Source: Clostridia bacterium (GTDB lineage Bacteria; Bacillota; Clostridia; Christensenellales; Aristaeellaceae). Taken from it: a stretch of 5,647 nt of DNA. Under the pieces are notes generated by a model. It worked only from the letters and a program-made list of their open reading frames with translations. It was not told the origin of the DNA and searched no databases. Where the stretch lies: the NCBI GenBank assembly GCA_017458865.1, contig JAFSZW010000113.1, positions 1 through 5,647 of the forward strand, read 5' to 3'. Below are positions 1-4,281 of this stretch, in pieces; position 1 is the first letter of the stretch; the number at the start of each line of letters is the position of its first letter. Position numbers and translations under genes: made by a program.

Positions 1-94
1 CCTGGGCCAGGCTTTTCTGCGCTTGGCGCAGTTCTTTTTCCTGCCGCTTGCGCTGGCTTTGCATCCACTCATCAGCAAAATCCACTGTTTCCAT
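1..94 (-). CDS. Possible partial CDS, N-terminal part of an unidentified protein
   Basis: I do not recognise this protein. An ATG at 94 opens a frame that runs off the left edge after 31 codons. It encodes a highly charged, Gln/Lys/Arg/Glu-rich stretch (METVDFADEWM, then a QSQRKRQEKELRQAQ segment) that should form a helix and possibly a coiled coil. The frame is also open upstream, back to a TAA at 215-217, with a GTG at 100 as an alternative start and no ATG before 94. No Shine-Dalgarno sequence precedes either start. The first residues may therefore belong to a leaderless or weakly translated gene, or the frame may be a remnant. The gene would lie after the sugar transporter's terminator, so it would be a separate transcription unit. 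Being cut at the edge, it can only be judged with flanking sequence. Confidence 0.35.
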   Translation of the reverse strand, partial: METVDFADEWMQSQRKRQEKELRQAQKSLAQ

Positions 95-129
95 GGACAC
101 ATAAGAATAGGGAATTGCGAATTGTTTAT

Positions 130-147
130 GTGCGCCCGGCGGCGCAC
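130..147. other. Perfect GC-rich inverted repeat (hairpin) in the intergenic gap
   Basis: Arms GTGCGCC (130-136) and GGCGCAC (141-147) are exact reverse complements around a 4-base loop. No run of U follows in either direction, so it is not a standard intrinsic terminator. It lies about 36 bases upstream of the possible start at 94, so it could be a leader structure or an operator for that gene. Its function is unknown. Confidence 0.4.
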
Positions 148-251
148 GTTTAAGGGAGAGAGACCCGAATCCGCCCGGTAGCGGGAAAAGAACCCATAAA
201 ACGGCATATTTTATTTAGCTTTTTTTCTGTCCCTACGGGCTGCAGGCGCAC

Positions 252-287
252 AAAAATAATCAGGGAGAATCAGTCCTCCCTGATTAT
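252..287 (-). terminator. Rho-independent terminator of the transporter operon
   Basis: Read on the minus strand, a perfect 12-bp stem (arms 276-287 and 256-267, ATAATCAGGGAG paired with CTCCCTGATTAT) closes an 8-base loop. It is followed directly by a run of five T (256-252). It begins 6 bases after the stop codon of the second permease gene, which marks the end of the operon. The other direction has no good T tract, so it looks unidirectional. Confidence 0.92.
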
Positions 288-293
288 CATGTT

Positions 294-1163
294 TTATCCC
301 TTCAGGCCGGTCGTTGCGACGCCTTCCACCAGATATTTTTGCAGGAAAAGGAATACCAGCAAAACGGGAACGATGGAAAGCGTCGTCATGGCAAACAGGC
401 CGGACCAGTTGGTTTGCGTGGCGGGATCGGAAAACATTTTGAGAGCAATGGAAGCGGGATAAAGCCTGGGTTTGCTGATGTAAATGAGCGGCCCCAGGAA
501 CTCCTGCCACGACCAGTAGAACGCGAAAACGGCGGAGGTGATCAGCGAAGGAATGGAGAGCGGCAGCATGATCCTGAAATATTTGTTGAACCATCCGCAG
601 CCGTCGATTTCCGCCGCCTCATCCAATTCTCTGGGCACGCCGCGCATGAACTGCATGTTCAGGAAAATGAAAAACGGCACGCCGCAGAACTGAGGCACGA
701 TGATCGGAAGGAACGTGTTGATCCAGCCGAACTGCTTGAACATGATGTATTGGGGGATCAAAAGCACCTGCTGGGGCAGCAGCATGGTGGCCATCATGAC
801 GGCAAAGAAAACCTTGGAGCCCTTGAAAGGGACGCGGGCAAACCCGAACGCCACCAGAGAGGAGGAAACGACACCGCCGATGGTGGAGAAAACGGCGATG
901 ATCAGCGAATTGCCAAAATAGGTGCCGTACGTATACCGCCCGGAGGATTCCCAGCCGATTTTGTAATTTTCCCACATGACCTTGGAGGGGATCAGGGAGG
1001 TGACGGTGGTAAATACCTCTTCATTGGGTTTGAGCGAACTGGCGAACATCCACAGCAGGGGATAGAGCATTACGATGCCGAAAAGCAGGGCAAGGCAATG
1101 GAAACGAATGGAACGGAACGCCTTTCCGGGCGTTATACGATTGACGCCTGATGTCATCTGCAT
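294..1163 (-). CDS. CUT1-family ABC sugar transporter permease 2 (MalG/YesQ-like)
   Basis: This is the second membrane subunit of a carbohydrate importer. It should pair with the product of the gene immediately upstream to form the pore in the cytoplasmic membrane. The 289-residue product has a usual length for the family. Six hydrophobic segments can be seen at about residues 21-42, 84-108, 116-137, 150-173, 201-226 and 256-276. The cytoplasmic EAA loop that docks the ATPase is at 181-205 (DEAAEIDGCG, then IMLPLSIP), and the C-terminus LVEGVATTGLKG is typical of MalG-like permeases. I chose the ATG at 1163 because GGGAGG at 1172-1177 is 8 bases upstream; the in-frame ATG at 1157 would be 14 bases away. 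The gene starts 14 bases after the previous stop codon. No substrate can be assigned from the permease. Confidence 0.96.
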   Translation of the reverse strand: MQMTSGVNRITPGKAFRSIRFHCLALLFGIVMLYPLLWMFASSLKPNEEVFTTVTSLIPSKVMWENYKIGWESSGRYTYGTYFGNSLIIAVFSTIGGVVSSSLVAFGFARVPFKGSKVFFAVMMATMLLPQQVLLIPQYIMFKQFGWINTFLPIIVPQFCGVPFFIFLNMQFMRGVPRELDEAAEIDGCGWFNKYFRIMLPLSIPSLITSAVFAFYWSWQEFLGPLIYISKPRLYPASIALKMFSDPATQTNWSGLFAMTTLSIVPVLLVFLFLQKYLVEGVATTGLKG

Positions 1164-1171
1164 ATCATCCG

Positions 1172-1180
1172 CCTCCCTTA
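1172..1180 (-). promoter_or_regulatory. Ribosome binding site of permease 2 fused to the stop codon of permease 1
   Basis: The minus-strand motif TAAGGGAGG contains both the TAA stop of permease 1 (1178-1180) and the Shine-Dalgarno sequence of permease 2. Ribosomes finishing permease 1 would sit on this site, which suggests coupled translation and equal amounts of the two pore subunits. Confidence 0.85.
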
Positions 1181-2101
1181 CGATTCATAATGAACCCAGC
1201 TGTCCGAGCTCTTGAAAACAAAGATGGAGAAGATGGCGATAATCACCAGCAGCACCCAGCTCATGGCACATGCATAACCCATCTTAAAGTAAGAGAAACC
1301 CTGTTTGTATATATAGAGTGCAAAGAGCATGGTGCTGTTCAGCGGACCACCGTCTGTAATGATCAGCGCCTCTGAAAACGCCTTGAACGCATTGATGATG
1401 CCCTGAACCAGGTTGAAGAAGATCACCGGTGACAATGCGGGCATGGTGATGTATCTGAACTTCTGCCAGGAATTGGCGCCGTCCAGCAGTGCTGCCTCAT
1501 AATAGGAAGCGGGAATCTGCTTGATGCCGGACACGAAAATCAGCATGGATGAGCCAAAGTGCCAGCAACCCAGGAGAATCAATGAATACAGAGCCGTAGA
1601 GATTTCGCCGACCCAATTGTACGAAAACAGTTGGCCAGTGAGAACTGTGATGATACCGTTGAACGCACCGTTTGAACCGAATATTCTCGCCCAGATGATG
1701 GCAATAGCGACCGAGCCGCCCAGCAACGAAGGCACATAATAAACCGTGCGGTACAGGGATATGCCTTTATGATTTGTGGTGAGAACAAGTGCGACTGCCA
1801 GTGCTGAGGCAAGGCGCAACGGAACCAGCAGAAACACATATTTGAAAGTTACACCCAGCGATTTCCAGAATGTCTCATCTTGAACCATGTTTATATAATT
1901 GTTCACGCCGATCCATTGAGGAGCGCCGAGCGCGTCGTATTTTGTGAAGGACAGATACAGCGAATAGAACATCGGGATTGAGGTAAATACGATGATGCCA
2001 ATCAGCCATGGCAGTACAAATGCATATCCGGCCAGATTGGTGTTTCTCCTCCGTATCCGTGCTGCCTGTGATACAGGCCTTCGTCTGACAGTCGTTGTCA
2101 T
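1178..2101 (-). CDS. CUT1-family ABC sugar transporter permease 1 (MalF/YesP/UgpA-like)
   Basis: This is the first membrane subunit of the sugar importer, partner of the downstream permease. The product is 307 residues. A basic N-terminal tail (residues 6-20, rich in Arg) is followed by six predicted membrane segments at about 24-48, 83-108, 120-141, 169-190, 223-248 and 275-297. The EAA docking loop is at 202-225 (EAALLDGAN, then ITMPALSP), and GGPLNSTMLF near residue 251 is a typical sequence of this subfamily. The ATG at 2101 is preceded by AGGAGG (2109-2114) with a 7-base spacer. An earlier TTG at 2146 in the same frame would begin within the loop of the intergenic hairpin and has no ribosome site. 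It lies 74 bases after the binding-protein gene, a gap occupied by that hairpin. No ATPase is encoded nearby. Confidence 0.96.
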   Translation of the reverse strand: MTTTVRRRPVSQAARIRRRNTNLAGYAFVLPWLIGIIVFTSIPMFYSLYLSFTKYDALGAPQWIGVNNYINMVQDETFWKSLGVTFKYVFLLVPLRLASALAVALVLTTNHKGISLYRTVYYVPSLLGGSVAIAIIWARIFGSNGAFNGIITVLTGQLFSYNWVGEISTALYSLILLGCWHFGSSMLIFVSGIKQIPASYYEAALLDGANSWQKFRYITMPALSPVIFFNLVQGIINAFKAFSEALIITDGGPLNSTMLFALYIYKQGFSYFKMGYACAMSWVLLVIIAIFSIFVFKSSDSWVHYES

Positions 2102-2108
2102 ACAATAC

Positions 2109-2114
2109 CCTCCT
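2109..2114 (-). promoter_or_regulatory. Ribosome binding site of permease 1
   Basis: AGGAGG on the minus strand, 7 bases before the ATG at 2101. It fixes the start of permease 1 and lies only 13 bases beyond the foot of the hairpin at 2128-2163. Confidence 0.88.
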
Positions 2115-2127
2115 GCCTTTGAACAAA

Positions 2128-2163
2128 CAGGAGCCAGCGAAGACAAACCCTCGCTGGCTCCTG
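2128..2163 (-). terminator. Intercistronic 13-bp hairpin between binding protein and permease genes (attenuator or mRNA stabiliser)
   Basis: Arms CAGGAGCCAGCGA and TCGCTGGCTCCTG (2151-2163 and 2128-2140) pair perfectly over 13 bp around a 10-base loop. On the minus-strand transcript the stem is followed by TTTGTT, a short and interrupted T tract. It sits 12 bases after the stop codon of the binding-protein gene, with no new promoter evident before permease 1. I infer a partial terminator and/or a 3' barrier that protects the upstream mRNA, giving more binding protein than permease. This arrangement is well known in binding-protein-dependent transport operons. Confidence 0.8.
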
Positions 2164-2175
2164 CAGTATGACGAA

Positions 2176-3432
2176 TCAGTTGTTCAGTGCCTTATTGGAG
2201 AAGTCAATCAGCTTCTGGGCTGCTTCCTCAGGTGTTGCATTGCCAAACAGCACACTGGTCATCTGGCTTACGAATTCATCGCTGATTTCAGTGTGTGCAA
2301 CAGGATCGGGCGCGTACAGATCGGATGAGTAATCTGCCATCACCTGCATGTAGTCAAACGCAAGGGCGGAGATTTCATCCAGATTGGATGCGACCAGAGA
2401 GGAAATCTTGGCCGAGATCGGAATGCCGCGGGTACCGTTGATGAAGAGGTTGGCATCCTCACCATTGGTCCAGTAGTTGATGTAAGCTGCGGCTTTGTCT
2501 GCCTGCTCAGCATTGGCGGAAATGCTCAGGAACTGGGACGGTTTGACGAACATAGCCTTGCTTTCAGCAGAACCGGGCATGATGCGCAGTTCAAGCAGAC
2601 CGCACTGATCATACAGCAGCTTTGCATAGGTGGTATAGCTGTCGGTAACGGTCATGGTGGTAGCAGACTCTGCCTTGGCGAAAGGATAGTTTTCCTTGCC
2701 GATATCCACAGTCACATCAGCCACATTCTGAATCGCGCCGGCATCATGCATCTTCTTGAGGTCGGTGAAATAAGCGGTCAGGGTTTCAAGAGAATAGCCA
2801 ACAGCGTCCTGAGCCTCATTGTAGAGCTCCTCGCCATGCTGCCGTGCAAAGATACGATAGACGTTGAAGTCCTTAAGGTTGAACAGGTCGGTGCCGAGAA
2901 GTCCGGTTTTCTCATGGAACTGGATGGTCCAGTCAACGAATTCAGCCCAGGTCATCTCATTGGTCGGCACTTCCATACCGGCATCTGCGACCAGTTTCGC
3001 ATTGATGGCCAGCACCAGGCCGTTGGATCCGGCGTTGATTCCATACAGACCGTCGCCAAAGCGTCCGCCGCTGATGGCACTGTCAGGCACGTCGCTCAGA
3101 TCGATCTTGCCCTCAGCTACGAGCGGCGTCAGATCAAGCAGCAATCCCTTATCTACATAGTTCTTGATGTAGGCGTAGTCCATGCGGACCATGTCGGGCA
3201 TGTCGTTGGCCGCGGCCAGAGTGTTGATCTTTGTCCAGTAGTCGCCCCAGGACAGGTATTCAGCCTCGTACTCAATGCCGGTCGCCTCGGTGAACATGTC
3301 GGAGAAGGTCAGGTAGACTTTATTGCTGCTTTCAGAGCCCCACCAGGCAACACGCACAGGGTCATCTGCCAGCGCACAGGCGCATACAAGCAGCATCATG
3401 ACAGCCATGAATATGGCAAGCAGTTTTTTCAT
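2176..3432 (-). CDS. Extracellular sugar-binding protein of an ABC importer (family 1 solute-binding protein)
   Basis: This exported protein captures a carbohydrate outside the cell and hands it to the two permeases encoded downstream. The 418-residue length is normal for CUT1 binding proteins. Residues 1-22 form a signal peptide: Met-Lys-Lys, a hydrophobic core, then ALA before Asp23. Cys17 and Cys19 lie just before that point. Val-Cys-Ala-Cys19 is a poor lipobox, so the protein could be a lipoprotein anchored at Cys19 or be cleaved after Ala22. The mature part starts with VRVAWWGSES, followed by SWGDYWTKIN and NDMPDMVRMD near residues 61-85 and by FVKPSQFLSIS near 305. These are typical of the family fold. 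The ATG at 3432 has AGGAGG (3440-3445) 7 bases upstream. An earlier in-frame TTG at 3513 overlaps the promoter and would place the signal peptide internally. Substrate is unknown; an oligosaccharide is likely. Confidence 0.95.
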   Translation of the reverse strand: MKKLLAIFMAVMMLLVCACALADDPVRVAWWGSESSNKVYLTFSDMFTEATGIEYEAEYLSWGDYWTKINTLAAANDMPDMVRMDYAYIKNYVDKGLLLDLTPLVAEGKIDLSDVPDSAISGGRFGDGLYGINAGSNGLVLAINAKLVADAGMEVPTNEMTWAEFVDWTIQFHEKTGLLGTDLFNLKDFNVYRIFARQHGEELYNEAQDAVGYSLETLTAYFTDLKKMHDAGAIQNVADVTVDIGKENYPFAKAESATTMTVTDSYTTYAKLLYDQCGLLELRIMPGSAESKAMFVKPSQFLSISANAEQADKAAAYINYWTNGEDANLFINGTRGIPISAKISSLVASNLDEISALAFDYMQVMADYSSDLYAPDPVAHTEISDEFVSQMTSVLFGNATPEEAAQKLIDFSNKALNN

Positions 3433-3439
3433 AAGAAAT

Positions 3440-3445
3440 CCTCCT
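3440..3445 (-). promoter_or_regulatory. Strong ribosome binding site of the sugar-binding protein
   Basis: A perfect AGGAGG on the minus strand, 7 bases before the ATG at 3432. It settles the start codon and fits high expression of a binding protein. Confidence 0.9.
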
Positions 3446-3460
3446 GTTGAAATTGTTTTT

Positions 3461-3476
3461 CGAGCCATCTCGCTCG
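3461..3476 (-). other. Small hairpin in the leader of the sugar-binding protein mRNA
   Basis: Arms CGAGC and GCTCG (5 bp) enclose a 6-base loop. It would lie in the first 20 or so bases of the roughly 48-base leader if the predicted promoter is right. It is followed by A's on the transcript, so it is not a terminator. A 5' stabilising stem is possible, but the stem is short and could be chance. Confidence 0.3.
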
Positions 3477-3486
3477 TGTTGCCTGT

Positions 3487-3513
3487 ATTGTAACAGGATG
3501 CTGTTATTTGCAA
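3487..3513 (-). promoter_or_regulatory. Predicted sigma-A-type promoter of the transporter operon
   Basis: On the minus strand, a -10 element TACAAT (3487-3492, 5 of 6 matches to TATAAT) lies 15 bases downstream of TTGCAA (3508-3513, 4 of 6 matches to TTGACA). Reading the -35 as TTTGCA gives a 16-base spacer. Transcription would start near 3480. A weak -35 with a short spacer is what an activator-dependent promoter often looks like, which suits control by the neighbouring response regulator. Confidence 0.55.
3491..3506. promoter_or_regulatory. 16-bp palindrome between the -35 and -10 elements (candidate operator)
   Basis: TAACAGGATGCTGTTA is an inverted repeat with 6-bp arms TAACAG and CTGTTA around GATG. 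It fills the predicted promoter spacer and overlaps the first two bases of the -10 element, a place where a dimeric repressor would block RNA polymerase. No repressor gene is in the window, and the match could be chance. Confidence 0.4.
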
Positions 3514-3522
3514 AAGGGCACA

Positions 3523-3542
3523 ATTCCAACCTGAGATTCCAA
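3523..3542 (-). promoter_or_regulatory. Direct repeat TTGGAAT-N6-TTGGAAT upstream of the -35 (candidate response-regulator site)
   Basis: Two identical 7-base copies of TTGGAAT (minus strand; 3536-3542 and 3523-3529) are 13 bases apart start to start. They end 9 bases before the predicted -35. AraC-type activators bind direct repeats in this position. The 13-base period is not an ideal helical turn, so assignment to the adjacent regulator is inference. Confidence 0.4.
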
Positions 3543-3552
3543 AAAAACGACT

Positions 3553-4281
3553 TTATTTCATCTGCAAATGACGATACTGGGATGGAGAGATTCCTTCAGT
3601 CTTCTTGAAGATTTCAACAAAGTACTTTGAGGTGCTGAATCCGACCCGTTCGGCGATGTCAATGACCGATGCATCCTGGTTTGCCATCAGCAGTTTCTTT
3701 GCCTCAGCGACTCTTTTCTCCGTCATCCATGCGGTGAACTTTTTGCCCGTTCTTTTCTGGAACAGTCTCCCCACATAGGTTTCATTCATGAACAGCTCAT
3801 TCTCACAGATGCTGCCCAGCGAAAAATCCGGATCAGAATAGTGTTCGTCAATCATGCACAGGACTTTTGCCACAATCTCCCCGTATCGTGCCGTATAATC
3901 CTCCTCTGCTGAGACCCCGCGCCGCATCATCTTTAAGAGGGTGCCCTTTAGGTCGGCAGCTTCGACCGGTTTCAGCAGATAGTCAGAGGCACCGGACCGC
4001 AGGGCATGACGCACGTAATCAAATTCCTGATATCCTGAAAGGAAGATATAGTTGATATCCGTCAAGTCGGATGCTCTATCCATCATCTCGAGGCCTGTGA
4101 GTCCAGGCATCACGACATCTGTAATCACGATGTCCGGATGCAGAGAGCGGAGCAGGGTCAGGCCCTCCTCGCCGTTATGCGCCTCCCCGACGATTGTGCA
4201 TCCCAGTGATTTCCAGTCAAGCAGATTCCTGGTATGCTCCAGAATCATCGGCTCGTCATCCACCAGTAAGACTCGGTACAT
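3553..4281 (-). CDS. AraC-family DNA-binding response regulator (YesN-like)
   Basis: This cytoplasmic transcription factor is controlled by phosphorylation from the kinase encoded just upstream. The 242-residue product has a receiver domain at about 1-120: acidic residues Asp8 and Asp9, phospho-acceptor Asp55 in IVITDVVMPG, Ser82 in the switch position and Lys104 in LLKPVE. An AraC-type DNA-binding domain follows at about 140-240, with two helix-turn-helices; the second contains DIAERVGFSTSKYFVEIFKK and ends GISPSQYR. There is almost no central linker, so it is short for YesN-like regulators, many of which exceed 350 residues. I prefer the ATG at 4281, with AAGGA (4290-4294) 8 bases upstream; for the ATG at 4290 the AGGA at 4295-4298 is only 4 bases away. 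The gene overlaps the kinase end by 26 bases. Its likely target is the transporter promoter downstream. Confidence 0.94.
   Translation of the reverse strand: MYRVLLVDDEPMILEHTRNLLDWKSLGCTIVGEAHNGEEGLTLLRSLHPDIVITDVVMPGLTGLEMMDRASDLTDINYIFLSGYQEFDYVRHALRSGASDYLLKPVEAADLKGTLLKMMRRGVSAEEDYTARYGEIVAKVLCMIDEHYSDPDFSLGSICENELFMNETYVGRLFQKRTGKKFTAWMTEKRVAEAKKLLMANQDASVIDIAERVGFSTSKYFVEIFKKTEGISPSQYRHLQMK

Noticed and set aside
211..594. Minus-strand frame overlapping the end of permease 2 and the terminator
   Set aside because: It is out of frame with the permease, runs through the intrinsic terminator, and its product is rich in His, Arg and Ala without features.
339..1151. Long plus-strand open frame (270 codons) opposite permease 2
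   Set aside because: It is a shadow of a convincing permease gene. The product is low-complexity, rich in Gly, Gln, Glu and His, has no recognisable domain and no ribosome site.
2746..3450. Plus-strand open frame (234 codons) opposite the sugar-binding protein
   Set aside because: It is antisense to a well-supported gene, resembles no family I know, and is explained by codon bias on the other strand.
3433..3513. Longer N-terminus for the sugar-binding protein from a TTG at 3513
   Set aside because: It would cross the predicted promoter and ribosome site and put the signal peptide inside the protein.
3541..3547. T7 run after the response regulator as an intrinsic terminator
   Set aside because: No adequate stem precedes it; only a short imperfect pairing is seen. 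Readthrough from the regulator into the transporter genes is therefore possible.
3433..3552. Riboswitch or catabolite-repression (cre) site in the gap before the binding-protein gene
   Set aside because: The leader is only about 48 bases and lacks a multi-helix aptamer. I found no good match to the cre consensus.
3587..3594. Third copy of GAGATTCC inside the response regulator gene
   Set aside because: It shares 8 bases with the promoter repeat region but lies in coding sequence about 50 bases away, so it is probably chance.
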